Below are positions 1 through 11,380 of a stretch of 64,000 bases of DNA, in pieces. Position numbers and translations under genes: made by a program. A model generated the notes under the pieces. It saw only the letters and a list, made by a program, of their open reading frames with translations. It was not told the origin of the DNA and ran no database searches. Position 1 is the stretch's first letter. Each line of letters begins with the position of its first letter. Source of the stretch: Isoetes taiwanensis (lineage: Eukaryota > Streptophyta > Lycopodiopsida > Isoetales > Isoetaceae); NCBI GenBank assembly GCA_021234155.1, contig JAJEKV010000100.1, positions 1,652,116 to 1,716,115 on the forward strand, given 5' to 3'.

Positions 1-389
1 CAAGTCTGAAGAAATCTTCAAATATTTTGACACATGTTTTATATCCCATATTATATTATGTTTATGGGGTTTGCCAAAGGGCACCAATTATATTCCGAGA
101 CTTCTCACTATTTCAGCAAGTCAATATTGGCATCCATAGGCTGCGACATCCCCGAAATTGAATATCTGTACTGCACTTATCAAAACGGTGTTATATAATT
201 CTCATGGTGAATTTTGTGGCACGCTCTTCCATTCTAATAGATATATGGATAGATTGATAGATAGATAAAGCGGTATTATATAATTCTCAGGGTATACTTT
301 TTGTGGCAACGCGCCCCCATTCTATAGAGACCCAAGCATTTTCAAGACAAACATGATCAGAATGTGCAATTCACCTATCTCTACCGATT

Positions 390-2292
390 TTATAGTTTAC
401 TTGATGATAAATGGGGTATTTGACCTTGATCTCCTTTCAACAACTCTAGAAAAGCTTGATTGCATCTTTTTGGGAAGTAGGGTGGTTTGAAGAACCATTG
501 CCTCCATCATCGGGGAAGTAAAGTTCCATTGACATGTCTACCGCATGAGGATATCATTTATAATGAAACATACGAATAACCAAAGCTTGATTTCGACATG
601 AAAAGCAATGTACCAAACATCGGATGCAAGGTAGACAAGCAGACCATGGCAATATCCCACTTTTCACCCCATTTGACATGACCTTCACATTTAAGCCTTC
701 CGTTACTTCTTTTGGTGCAAGCTTTTCCATTCCAGGAGTATCCTCAATAGGTCCAGGGGCAATAGAATTCACTCTTATCCCCACTCTGCACCCCATTCCA
801 ATGCTAAAGATCGTGTCATATCATCAACAATGCGACCTATGAATGCAAACACATAAAAACACTTAGAAAAGATCTCACAACATCTATCTAATTAAAGATG
901 ACAAAAGAAACTTGACATGGAACCTAATACAACTTCACACCACTTAATTTGTGAACATATAAACAATTTACCAAAGTAGTTTTGCAAAACCCGGATCAAC
1001 TCGATCATCGCAAAATATTGAACGATCTGTCTTGAAGAACAATGTCTTAAATATCACAAAATCAGTTTCAATGAGGCAACACAAGGACTGCAGGAGAGAG
1101 AATCCAACACACGGCATTTTAAATCACATATTACGAGATATAAATTGAGGCCATCCTATAAAACAGTTCTGAGAAGACAAAACTAACCTTTTTTTGCAGA
1201 AACATGAATCGATACCATGCGGCTGTGTATTGAAGTGTTGCGCTTATATTCAATATGACACCACCTTCGATGTGCTTTTCCTTGGTCGCCAAATTTCAGG
1301 TAGGAAAAGCCGCAGACGGACATTGTGAATGTGCCAACAAGTATCAATATCTATTATTGCATTCAGTCAAAGACAAGAGTTAGATGGATCATTCCATGAT
1401 GAGTCGCATTAATTAGAAATGAAGAAAAATACACATTTGAATGGTTAGAAGTTATTGTTGTAAGGCCTGTGGACTACAACTGAAGAAAAATTCCCATCCA
1501 ATATCTACAATTTAGAATTTAATTTAACTTACAACTTTAATTTAGAATGACAAGCGTTCCTTAAATTCCTTAAACAGAAACATGAAATTCCTAAGCATAT
1601 CATGAACATGTGCTAGGTGTGGAAATCCATCATTTGTAAAGAATTCATGTGTTGAACTATTAACACCAAATGCATAGTTTGCCAAGGGCAGGTAGAAAGA
1701 AAGATCATTATAAAATTATGCTAATGCCACAGCATATTGCAAACAGCTATTTTGCACTCAAATACCTGTACGAAAACCATTTGAAGAAAGATCCTCTGCA
1801 GCAACAAGAAAATTTCCAGCGGCTCCATTCACAAGGATATCAAGCCTCCCAAAATTTGCAACAGTTTCTTCCACCACACGAGATGCATCCTCTGTTTTAC
1901 GCACATCCCCCTCTATGCCAACAGCCTGACAAGACACGCGAGTATCAGAAACATGAAATGCTTCAAAGGAAAAAAAATAAAAATAACGGAAAACAACAAA
2001 CAAGACCCAAATTTAGAGCAAATATGATTCAGAAGAAGACCCAGTTGAATAGAACAGTGCAATTTTGAAGAAAAATTACCTGTATAGATTTAGCTGACAG
2101 AGCGTTAAGTGCTTCATCTAGAACGTGGCGACGACGAGCATGGATAGCTACTTTTGCGCCATGGAGCCCAAATTGGGTTGCGATCTCTAGACCAATTCCT
2201 GAGCCACCACCCGTAATAAGAGCGACCTTTCCATCCAGAATCTTGCTGTTGAAGGGCGAGACAGCAGGCGCCATAGCTGGGTGTTCGTTCAT
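390..2292 (-). pseudogene. Peroxisomal 2,4-dienoyl-CoA reductase-like SDR, four exons, frameshifted
   Basis: Family role: an NADPH-dependent short-chain reductase that acts on unsaturated fatty acyl-CoA in peroxisomal beta-oxidation (Arabidopsis SDRb type). Exon 1 (2292-2080) starts at ATG 2292 and carries the cofactor motif TGGGSGIG at residues 27-34. Exon 2 (1925-1766) carries EGDVRK and ILVNGAAGNF. Exon 3 is about 1350-1188 (VGTFTM, NISATL) and exon 4 is 836-390 (RVNSIAPGPIEDTPGM, GEKWDIAM). Introns 1 and 2 have clean GT/AG borders that keep phase, and the exon 3 donor is AAG|GTTAGT. The last codons read SSKL-stop, a type-1 peroxisome signal, but only in a shifted frame. Exons 3 and 4 need at least five single-base corrections to stay in frame; exons 1 and 2 are open. 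Length fits the roughly 300-residue family. It is either a young pseudogene or a gene hit by indel errors. Confidence 0.85.
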
Positions 2293-2808
2293 CTAATGGG
2301 CAATCAAAGACTTGAATCAGTTTTCCTTGTAATGACACAGTCATTGACGATTCTAAAATTTTAGTCATATAAGGTTTGCAAATTTTCCCCGGACTAAGAT
2401 TTTGGCAGTGGTTTAGCGATGGAATTGAAGTTAAGAAAAAATTTGATTTGAAATCAAAGGTTTTAAAATAGAATATCCTGCCACATCATGGCCTTTGCTG
2501 GAAGATCGGCCTCAGAGGCTGCTTCCATGGGTGGGCGGTTCTGGAGAGCAGCAGACGAAGAGCTCAGAAGCGTGATTGGACAATATTTTTTTCTTTGCAT
2601 TCCAATGGTTCGTGGCTCCAGTATTTGACCTTCTCATGCGTATTCTTATACGTGTATACGCAGGGGAGCGCTCAAATATACGGGGTGTGAGGTGTATATT
2701 TGTGGACCCTAGATCTGGCATATTTCTAAAAATATGCCAGGATCCAATGAACCTAAAAAAAACATAAGGATAGTCCCAAAAAATATGGTAGTCATAAAAG
2801 GTAAAATG
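2293..2808. other. No gene seen upstream of the SDR
   Basis: This is the 5' flank of the SDR copy. Short ORFs on both strands have no recognisable domain. I see no clear TATA box or repeat. Any promoter of the SDR would have to lie here. Confidence 0.4.
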
Positions 2809-3036
2809 AGGGTTGTAATACAATGGCATGCATAACTGTTTGGACTATAAAAAATCTTTCATTTTATTTTATATAATTTTACAAGATGATTTTGCGGCGG
2901 AAGATTTTTTTGAAGTAGTGGTGTGGGTGAGATGGGACCATGTGAACGTGTGCTATATCTTATATGTATGGTAAGATATAACCATACATCTTTATCTTTA
3001 TCTTTATCTTTATCTTTATCTTTATCTTTATCTTAT
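2809..3036 (+). repeat. Dispersed repeat, uninterrupted copy
   Basis: The stretch 2809-2939 matches 9551-9687, and 2938-3036 matches 10535-10604, with only scattered differences. Here the two halves are joined directly (GATGGGACCATGTGAACG). In the other copy about 840 bases separate them. A third fragment of the same family is at 5567-5634. No coding capacity is visible. Confidence 0.8.
2989..3031 (+). repeat. ATCTTT hexamer microsatellite
   Basis: About seven tandem copies of ATCTTT are followed by a short duplicated GTCGCGGCGGCATT unit at 3047-3075. The related copy at 10584-10604 has only about three hexamers, so the array is length-variable within the repeat family. Confidence 0.9.
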
Positions 3037-3200
3037 ACAAGAATTTGTCGCGGCGGCATTTGTCGCGGCGGCATTCGTCGCCGCAGTCAGTTTGGTTTGA
3101 TAATATTTCAGAAATCAAGAAATTTAAATGAATGCAAGTGGAATATAAAATTATTGTAGTATTAAAGGAAATTAGAATGGGGTACATGTTTATGAAAGGT

Positions 3201-3488
3201 CTAGGACGATTTCAAATTTGCTATTTTGTCTAGTAAAGTCTTGCATTCTGTTGACCAATCGATGGGATTGATTTCTTGAACTGCAATCTTTTGTCTCTGT
3301 CTGTTCATGTACTCAGTGTGCATCACGAGCAGATGGAAGATTCGAGGAGTCCATAGTGGTTGCTGAATCTTTTTTTGATACGTCGTTTGGTCTGTGGTTC
3401 GGATGATGGACATCTCGTCAGCAGTATGACCAAATATTTGCTCAGCTTGTTCGTTGAAGATCGATACCCAAGCTACGGGCAAAGTCAT
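3201..3488 (-). pseudogene. Replication protein A large subunit (RPA1), C-terminal fragment
   Basis: RPA1 is the large subunit of the nuclear single-strand DNA-binding complex. The last OB fold of RPA70 is recognisable from AWVSIFNEQAEQIFG through WTPRIFHLLV, EYMNRQRQKIAV and PIDWSTECKTLL, ending at a stop at 3201. This matches the Rep_fac-A_C domain from the conserved WV.AFNE strand to the C-terminal helix. The coding signal probably begins at a splice acceptor close to TAG at about 3469, since the residues before AWVSIF do not fit the family. I could not find the upstream zinc-ribbon exon within the next few hundred bases. It reads as an isolated last exon, so a gene fragment rather than a working gene. 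Confidence 0.7.
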
Positions 3489-3772
3489 GGTAATTTTTCT
3501 CTACCTGAGCAGAATATTTTGCAAACTAGAAGATATTTGATGCATGCCATACTGATGTCCACATTTTTATATTGCAGGCATGATTTAATTGGGAAGGCCC
3601 CATGGCTTGTAGGAAGTTTAGGAACAGTTTCACTTGACATTGCCATATTTTTTCAGGTAAGTTTCAATAGCATATTCACAGGCCATTTTTAGTCCATATT
3701 CTTGTGAAAATGATGTTTGTAACTGCTAGTGCAGGCTCAATACCTCAGTTATTGGTTTCGAGGATGGAGAGA

Positions 3773-3834
3773 GGAGCAATTTGCAATACTTGCCTAATTT
3801 TAGGAGCAATTTGCAATACTTGCCTAATTTTAGA
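3773..3834 (+). repeat. 31-bp tandem duplication
   Basis: AGGAGCAATTTGCAATACTT and the following TGCCTAATTTTA occur twice in direct succession with no difference. It is a simple local duplication. Confidence 0.85.
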
Positions 3835-3896
3835 AGGGGAGGTGCCCAAAGCTTATGTGTGATCTCTTATTTTACACTTTGTACAGATTCTTTTTT

Positions 3897-4020
3897 GTAT
3901 AGGGGAAGGGAAGCAGGGGCTCCCCTTCCGTAAAATCGGTAGGGGCCCCGCGACCGGCAGCAGCCGGGAGCGGGTCTGCCGATTTTTGCGGAAGGGGAGC
4001 CCCTGCTGCCCTTCCCCTAC
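3897..4020. mobile_element. Long hairpin, foldback or MITE-like
   Basis: The left arm (GGGGAAGGGAAGCAGGGGCT...) and the right arm (...AGCCCCTGCTGCCCTTCCCC) are reverse complements over about 55 bases, with a few mismatches, around a short GC-rich centre near 3960. The block is far more GC-rich than its flanks. It has no coding capacity; the ORFs across it simply reflect the palindrome. No target duplication could be fixed. Confidence 0.75.
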
Positions 4021-5760
4021 AAAATGGAAACTGGGGAGACAGATTAGGAGCTTTTTTTTCGAATCCAGCCACTTGAAATAGAGATCTCAGTTGAACAGAT
4101 CCGATGAAAGTCGCTGCAAAGACCGTTTTGGCGAAGAGAAAGATGAACTTCTCAGAATTTCTATGTCGAACCGGCTGCGAAGATGAAACTACTGGGAAGA
4201 ATCAGGCCGACCGCCCCGTCTTTGTGTGCTACCCCCCGCCCGCCTCTATGTGCTTTGCTCGAATTGAGCCCGCCTCGCATGTGTTGCCGCGGTGTGTCGC
4301 AGAAGAATTGCGGCCTGTGTGTGCTCAGAGGAATCTCGAGCCCGCCTCGCCCCGGTCTTTGCCGAGGCGGGCGGCGGTGAAGAACCCTAACAAAACCCTA
4401 AAAGCAAAACCTACTCGGTAGGTGATGCGGAATGGAGCGACCAACTTTCATTCCGTTGTAGGTCGTTTGCCACGCATGACATAAGAATGCACGCCAGAGA
4501 TATTAGTCGACCCAGTTTCCATTTTGTAAATGGAAAAATGTAATATGCGATGTTTTTATCTCATGATATAGATTGTGAACATGTATGGGAATTGAAAAAG
4601 GATTTAATCGGTTTATGGGTATTGGTACATGGCGTTCCGAACTAAATATTCTTTCTCAATTTGGTTTCATTATTTTGACGTAATGTTTTTAAGTTGGATG
4701 AATGGTGCATAGTTGAAAAGAAGGGTTTTACTGTTCTTGTACCTTATGGTTGATCGGTCCCATTTTCCTTGCCGCAGCAGTTTCTCTGGCAGCTCTGTTA
4801 CATGTGATTATGATATTATGTAAAACTAGCTTTGTCGAAGCCAGGCTAGAAGAGCATGCATAGATGCAAGAGGGCTATTGTGAACCTTTTTACATCTTAA
4901 CCTCAAGAAAATCATTAACATTCGATCTAAATTACGGTGCAAACGACAACTCGACTCCTCTACAATTCCTCTGTCTCTGGAATCCGGCCTGATGGGCGCA
5001 GTGTAGAAGAGTATCTCATAGGGGAAAAAAAAACTCAGAGAAGGAGCAGAGAAAATTAACCGCTCATCCAAGATGTGAGTCTCCGGAATTAGACACCAGC
5101 ACAGGCTTTCTCAGAACACGCACAATTACCTGATGCGCACAAACAACAAAAACTTCAGTTACTCCGCGCTCTAATCCGACAGACTTCTCCAACCCAACCT
5201 CTGCGCCAAACCACCCACATTTGCTCCGTTGACAATCTTCCTATCCCGTCAATCTGGGTTAAGACTTCTCCGCCCTCGTTCTTTTATACTATGCTGGCCC
5301 TTCCAGAACCTTCTCGGACAACGGCCTCAGTTCCTTCGGGAACAGCCTTAGCTCCTTCCGGAACCTCCGCCAGGCTTCAAACCCGATCCTTCTAGAAGTT
5401 TCCAAAAAATGCCATTATTCCCAGCTGCCAAGTTTTGAAGCGTTCACTTCCTCACCTAGTGTTTTAGAACTTTACACCTGTCCAACTCTAAGCAAAAAAA
5501 ATAACAACATCACGTGCCCCTAAGGTGCCCCCTAATCCTCCATATTACAATTATATATTAGAGATATGTATGGTAAGATAGATCAACGGGTGCAACTTGA
5601 GACTAAAATGTTATTAGTCATTTATTTCTCTTTTCCAAAATTATCATAAGGGATTTTTGTGTTAATTTGAAAATGGTGTAAAGAAGTCCAAGCTGGGGGG
5701 ATGGCCTGTAAGTATTTCAAAGCATTTCAACATGGCGAAATTAAATACTATCAGATTCGA
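4021..5760. other. No recognisable gene; GC-rich patch with telo-box
   Basis: Between 4200 and 4400 there is a GC-rich stretch with repeated GAGCCCGCCTCG. AACCCTAA and AAACCCTAAAA follow near 4383-4400, resembling plant telo-box elements found near promoters of translation genes. Plus-strand ORFs here are low-complexity and have no domain. From 4430 to 5560 I see only AT-rich non-coding sequence. Confidence 0.35.
5567..5634 (+). repeat. Third fragment of the 2.8/9.6-kb dispersed repeat
   Basis: TATGTATGGTAAGATAGATC, then GGTGCAACTTGAGACTAAAATG and GTTATTAGTCATTTAT, match 10613-10672 almost exactly, which is the downstream part of the longer copy. It is truncated on both sides. Confidence 0.75.
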
Positions 5761-5873
5761 AACTCCCTGTAAAGAAGAAAGACATGGGACCTCCTTATCA
5801 AGCCTGCTGACTTTGGCGTTTCTAAACTCCCTGTAAAGAAGAAAGGCATGGGACCTCCTTATCAAGCCTGCTT
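5761..5873 (+). repeat. 63-bp-period tandem duplication
   Basis: AAACTCCCTGTAAAGAAGAA through CCTTATCAAGCCTGCT occurs at about 5761-5810 and again at about 5824-5873, with one base changed (GACATGGG to GGCATGGG). No coding role is visible. Confidence 0.85.
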
Positions 5874-7013
5874 CTAAAGCGAATTTTCAGACAATTGTTT
5901 TATGATATTATTCCTGGTTTAATTCCTGGTTTAATTTCAATATCAACAATATTTCAACCCTAGTTTTCCATTGGGCATTCGTATTTTAACATGTGTCAAT
6001 TTTGTCCAAATCCAACAAATTATGCCCCAAAAACTCCATTATTGCAAATTTGATGAATAGATAGGGTAGATAAAGACTTTACAATTGCTTTCAAAGCTTT
6101 CTAGAGAACTAGATCTCCATTCCCTATACCAGACCATTTTAAAAATCCCAACACATCTTATTCAAATTCAAGAGGACGACGCACAATGCCAAAGTGCCTT
6201 GTTTACATCAATTGGATGTATAACATATTCGATGTGCCAAGCACCTATAGTTTAGGTACTTTAAAATTTCTACATCATCAACATTGTCTATGCTTAATAT
6301 CATGGCACCGTTCAAAACAACCTTATAGTTCTATCTCATAACATGGCAACTATACATCGTGTGTAATACAAATCAATCCAAAATACAAATCATCCAAAAA
6401 AGTGAGAAGGTTCAATCTATCTACGCAACCATGTAGCATGTGGTTTATACTCCCTCACATAGTTGGCTAGAAGATTTTAAGTTTTTCTTGATAGAATCTT
6501 GCAAAGATATCAGAACCTATGATTCAAACTCTTTAACACACGAGTCTCCAAACATGTGCAAGGATTTACCAAGTCTTCTTAAAACGTCCAAAAACTGCCT
6601 TTTTGAATTTTACTGTCCACTTGTCACCTTTGCAATTCACAACATCCTGAGAAATTTAGCCCGTCAAGATGATGATTATCTCGCTGTCAAGAACACAACC
6701 TAAATCAAGATCAAAATGTGCCATACCTTTAAAGTAAATGGAAGTCTGTTGATGGTGGTAAGGTTGAATGTCTTACTTTCGTCCTTAGGTGCAATCTTCT
6801 TGTAATAAGCAATACATGATCTCACTCTTCATGTCCTATGAGTATATATCAAAAGACAAATCGCTGCTGAGAAACAATCAAGTGAAGCAACTGTCAAACC
6901 GTCCTGCACAAAAGTGCTTCAGAATAGAATAGAACAAAAATGCTTCAAAATGATAGAACAAAGCAGAGAGTTAGAGTAATGCTCACAAAAACTCAAGCAA
7001 ATACCAGTGTTTT
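5874..7013. other. No recognisable gene
   Basis: AT-rich sequence downstream (minus strand) of the CYP710A fragment. An 87-residue plus-strand ORF at 6440-6703 has no recognisable motif. I could not find the P450 haem-binding loop (FxxGxxxCxG) here, so the 3' end of CYP710A is missing. Confidence 0.4.
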
Positions 7014-7400
7014 GTCTTCAGCAGAAAAACTATTTAGATAAAAACAATATGGCTCCTTAAAACCTTGAAAGGATGATTCAAGCACAGAAGAAAAGACTAT
7101 GATGCCTTTAGGAATCGTACAGAAGCCTGGAAGTGCAAAATCTACACCTGCAATGTGAGGAACCAAAGGCACAGAAGGTCTAAATCTTAAGGCCTTTAGA
7201 CCATTTCTGTGTATTTAACTTGTCTAAAGTGATCAGGCCTTAGGCGCCTCTGTTCTTCTCTAACTTGGTCTACAACTTTAGGATGTGATTCAAGCAAAGC
7301 TCCAACACAAACCAAAGAAGTAGATGCATCTTGAGCTGCAATAACAAGAAAGAAAAAATATGCTGCCCCACTTCCTGGTCTGTATAATATAGGGGATGCA
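7014..7400 (-). pseudogene. CYP710A-like sterol C-22 desaturase fragment
   Basis: Family role: an ER-bound cytochrome P450 that introduces the C-22 double bond of plant sterols such as stigmasterol. Reading from 7400 down, EVGQHIF is followed by the I-helix AAQDASTSLV, then VREEQRRLRPD and VKYTEM. After a frameshift near 7200 come RFRPSVPLVPHIAGVDF, IPKGIIVF and SSFQGFKEPYCF. The order and spacing match CYP710A, whose I-helix has AAQDAST in place of the usual AGxDT. At least two single-base shifts (near 7345 and 7200) and an in-frame stop break it. The N-terminal half and the haem-binding cysteine region are absent, so it cannot encode a working P450. Confidence 0.85.
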
Positions 7401-9550
7401 AAAGTTCTTATACATGTGTAAATAAAGATGCACCCAGCAACAGTTCATTATTAAGCAAATGTTAAGTTAAAGCATTGTGACATGACATGAAGAAGACATT
7501 AATTACTACTTGATGCATTCTCATCATCAGATCAGTGATGCATCTCAAATGAAAAACACAGACTTGGCAGCATATTTCCCAACCAAATAGTCAAGCATAA
7601 AGACATTATTTTGTTCTGATTCCAAGATTTCTAGACTACATCAATGCTTGAGCAAAAATAAGAACTCATCAGGAGACATATATGAGATGAAACCAGATCT
7701 TCATTAGAATCAACACATTTGCAATAAAAACAGAGCATCTAATGCATATCCATTGCAAAGAGTAAACTTTGGCTTCCAACCACAAAATAGAGTAAACTTT
7801 TGAATCATGAAGACCTCACATGCCTTAATTAAAAAATGAATAGATTATCTAGTGCAAGCAGAACCATGCAGAGGAATAAGTGTCAATATCATACCTTAAA
7901 TATCTCGCGTTCTTACAGGCGCTTCACCTTATTTCAACAGTTTAAGATGCTCCCAGCAAATTTACCTAGCTCTCTTCAACATCTGAAATGCCTGAGCAGA
8001 AACATCTGTTGGTAAGTGCTTTGGGCACCCTCATTAACTATTCAAGCATTTTCTACAACCCTCATGCGCAAACTAAAAAAATGCAAGGGAATAGACTTGG
8101 TATGCAGAGCAATATGAACTTTAAAGGTTCCTAAGTGCCAAGTTATGCCCAAAGTGTCAACTAGTATCTCTGCACGTAGATCATGACAACTCATTTGGGC
8201 ACATATTATAGCCATATCTAAATTGGACTAACACCTTAGTCCACAGAAGAAGAACTTCAAGCATGATCATACCATACCGTGCCAAGATATGCCTCCAGAT
8301 GACTACGAAATACGACTACGAAATACAGTGACAAATGTCACATGTAGTTAAGCCCATAACAGGAAATACAATGCCAAATGTTGATGCACTTAAATCCATA
8401 TCCAATGTCCGCATTTGATGATGGAATTATGCCTCTATTACAATAGACCAGAGTTAAAATTAAGAGATAGATGATTATAAATGTTATGCTACACTGTAAT
8501 CCATGAATTTAGAGAGGTCAAGGAGAATGATCGTAAATCTCACCTATCTGGGATCCTCGCCCAAAGATATAATTAAAACATATGTGGAGCACTTGTCCAC
8601 CCAAGAAATATTAAAGAAACAAACTCCTGAATGAATTTTAACAAAAGCTCTTGGAGAGAAAAAGCGTCAAAGCAACAGCAAAGACAATAAGCAAAATCAA
8701 CAAACAACTCTATATTAATATGTTTAAGCCAAAGCTACTTCCTTTATACAATAAGTAGCATCTGCATAGAGTGCTTCAGTTATGGCATTTATAGCAAGGG
8801 CATACCTTTTCTTTCACTTCTTTATAAATCCAGAAATCCTTGATGTTCGTACTTCCTAAGAGCAATTTGCCAGACGTGCTATATGAAAGTTCCAAAATGT
8901 CCTCATGCAATGATATGACTTGGCAATTTATATTGTGGGAAATACTTCCTGGAAAAGTTTAGAAATCAAGGTTAGGTACCCTCAGCAAATCAGTAGAACT
9001 GCACTGCAAAATGAAATACAAAAATGTGGTGCGCTTGAAATGGCATGTAAAAATGAAACTTACAGATTGGCAGAATAAGCTTCATAACAGAAAAGGAAGA
9101 AAGCTTACCGGAACATGACCACCAGAATACCAAGCACGTTGCCATACCCAAATATATAGAGTAGCCCAAATCTAGAGCAAGCAAAGCGGCAGGAACTCTG
9201 GGCTTTTATACCAGCATGCTTCATGAATGTGTGGCGGAGGAGCTGCTTCCAGAAAACAGGCAGGAATGGCGACAACACCAGAGGTTAGGCAGGAGCCAGC
9301 AAATAGCATTTGACACCTATAAACATCAAGAAAACAGATGGCGACGGGTTCGGCAGCTTGAAAAACACCAAGAAATTTCGATTTCGGCAGATGCCACAGA
9401 TCCGTGGCTTTGGCTTGAGAAACGATGGCGCATCTTCCTGCTTTGATCTGGCCGCACAAGTGGCCTCAAGAGCCTAACTTAGATTGCGGCGGAGAACACG
9501 AAAAAAGAAAAAAGAAAAATATGAGACTCAATTACATATGTTTAGAAAAG
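7401..9550. other. No confident gene upstream of the CYP710A fragment
   Basis: I looked for the N-terminal part of CYP710A on the minus strand. A hydrophobic stretch (LGYSIYLGMATCLVFWW) at about 9107-9165, ending in a GT donor (TCCG|GTAAGC), might be a membrane-anchor exon. It has no unambiguous start and no proline-rich hinge, so I do not call it. TATAAAA on the minus strand sits about 30 bases upstream of it. The rest is AT-rich. Confidence 0.3.
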
Positions 9551-9687
9551 GAGGGTTGTAACTTGTAATACAATGGCATGCATAACTGTTTGGACTATAA
9601 AAAATCTTTCATTTTATTTTATATTATTTTACAAGATGATTTTGCGGTGGCAGATTTTTTTGAAGTAGTGGTGTGGGTGAGATGGGA

Positions 9688-10368
9688 CCTTAACGTCCTG
9701 GTCCTCATCCTTTTGCTCTAGGAATTAATCTCAACCGTTCGTTTTGAAGTGCTATATCCAGTAACATTATTAGACCAATTTGTTATGGCCATAACAAGCA
9801 TGTTATGGCCATAACAATCGTGTTCAAAATTTGCTGGTCATCCAAAAATAGGGAAACAGAGATTTCGCAGAAGAGTGCAGATCTGCAGAAGGATCTGCAG
9901 AAGAATGTGTCCACGAAGGATCTGCAGAAGGATCGCCGGATTTGGGGCCTGCTTTTGGTTGTAAAGGCATGGCAATCGATCCTTTCTGCTGCCCAATCCC
10001 GTCATGGTCGAGCTGTTAAGGGAGGACGTCGGTCGGCACAGATCCGGAAAAGGGGACAATCACTCTTAGCAGATCCGACACCAGTAAATCAACCTATGCA
10101 TGATCGCTTCTTAGTCCGGCTCTAGAGATTTGATTCGTGAACCTCTGCTGGAGCCGCTCTTCCCAAACAGACCAGAAAGGCATCTGAAGAAAGGCATCTA
10201 AAGAGCTGCTAAACCGTGATTGCAGAAGTTCTTGCTGGATCTGCTGGCAAACATTTGTGAGCCAGACAAGTTTCTTCCAGTTTCTTCGGATTTGCTGCCG
10301 GATTTCTTCCAGTTTGAAGCCAAGAACTCTGTACTCTGTGCAAAAGGACTCGGCCCAGGACGTTAAGG
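9688..10368. mobile_element. 681-bp TIR element, non-autonomous
   Basis: CCTTAACGTCCTGG at 9688-9701 is the exact reverse complement of 10355-10368. Beyond these 14 bases the similarity continues imperfectly to about 30 (both ends reach CCTTTTGC). The inside contains GATCTGCAGAAG repeats and no transposase. It lies inside the otherwise continuous dispersed repeat. I see no perfect target duplication because a second palindrome sits at the right end. Confidence 0.7.
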
Positions 10369-10370
10369 CC

Positions 10371-10530
10371 GATAACGTCCTCCCCTCGGAGTTATGGGCC
10401 AGAAAAATGGCCTCGTGGCCATGGCCCGCGAATTCCTCGGCCAGACGCGCCGCACGGCCTCGGAATTTCGTGGCCACATGGCCACTCGGCCATTTTTATG
10501 GCCCATAACTCCTCGGGAGAGGACGTTATC
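10371..10530. mobile_element. 160-bp near-perfect palindrome
   Basis: GATAACGTCCTCCCCTCGGA at 10371 pairs with TCCTCGGGAGAGGACGTTATC ending at 10530. The arms continue inward through GTTATGGGCC and GGCCATTTTT, then CGTGGCCATGG and GAATTCCTCGGCC, almost to the centre near 10450. It directly follows the 681-bp element and shares the core TAACGTCCT with its TIR. It is probably a deletion derivative or foldback relative inserted at the same place. Confidence 0.75.
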
Positions 10531-10679
10531 TACCCCATGTGAACGTGTGCTATATCTTATATGTATGGTAAGATATAACCATACATCTTTATCTTTATCT
10601 TTATCTTATATGTATGGTAAGATAGATCAACAGGTGCAACTTGAGACTAAAATGTTATTAGTCATTTATATTTTTATTT

Positions 10680-11380
10680 ATTTTAGAATGGGAAGTATAA
10701 CTTTCTTCTTTTAACAGATGGAATGAGTATAAAAATACCATATACAACATATATTCTTTCCCGGTCTCTAGATCCCCACCTATTCATGCTTTGAATCCCC
10801 TCTACTTAACTTTGGCACAAAACTCATTTGATCACATGAACTAAAAGAAATTTCATGTGGGCATTTTTTTAGAGCAACCCTTGGGGTAATGCTGAATTCT
10901 TCATTGGTGGTATTAAAAATGCCATTAAACTTAAGAACCGCTAATTTGCCTTGATTTACTCTAGTGTATACAGGACTATTCTATTCTCTTTGTTTCAAAA
11001 AACAATTCTAAGGCAATCCATTTTTTATGATAAAAATGAGATTAAACCTTAAGAAGTCCGAGTTCCTTGGGCATTTGAAGCTATTAGATTTTTGTTTAAT
11101 ATACAATAGCAGAGCAAATTCGAAAATCCCTTTGTTGCCCATCTAAACTCTCTTTTCAGAATTCATTCAGTCAGACTCTTATTTGTAAAGCCCAAGATCG
11201 AAACGAGAATCAGGCACCTCTGCAAAGTGTTCAGGTCGATTTGTGACGAAAACCTGGCCATTTGCCAAAGAATAAAGTCTCTGTAGGATCAATCTGGCGC
11301 CCAGGAAGCCAAAGCTTTCAAAGAGGGAACAATCGATCAAATTATCTGCGCCCGAATCTGTTTAGACTCCCAAAATTGGA
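10680..11380. other. No recognisable gene
   Basis: AT-rich non-coding sequence; no domain in any frame and no repeat noticed apart from the flanking families. Confidence 0.4.

Larger units (their letters stand above)
9551..10672 (+). repeat. Dispersed repeat, interrupted copy
   Basis: Same family as 2809-3036. The repeat runs 9551-9687, is broken by 9688-10534, and resumes at 10535 (CCATGTGAACGTGTGC) through the hexamer array to about 10672. The 2.9-kb copy therefore acts as an empty-site reference for the insertion. Confidence 0.8.

Noticed and set aside
1670-2068. 132-residue plus-strand ORF opposite SDR exon 2 and intron 1
   Set aside because: It is a shadow of the SDR exon and intron on the other strand. 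The Gln-rich product has no domain.
9090-9215. Possible promoter and first exon of CYP710A (TATAAAA, hydrophobic segment, GT donor)
   Set aside because: A stop precedes the hydrophobic frame, there is no suitable ATG and no following P450 hinge.
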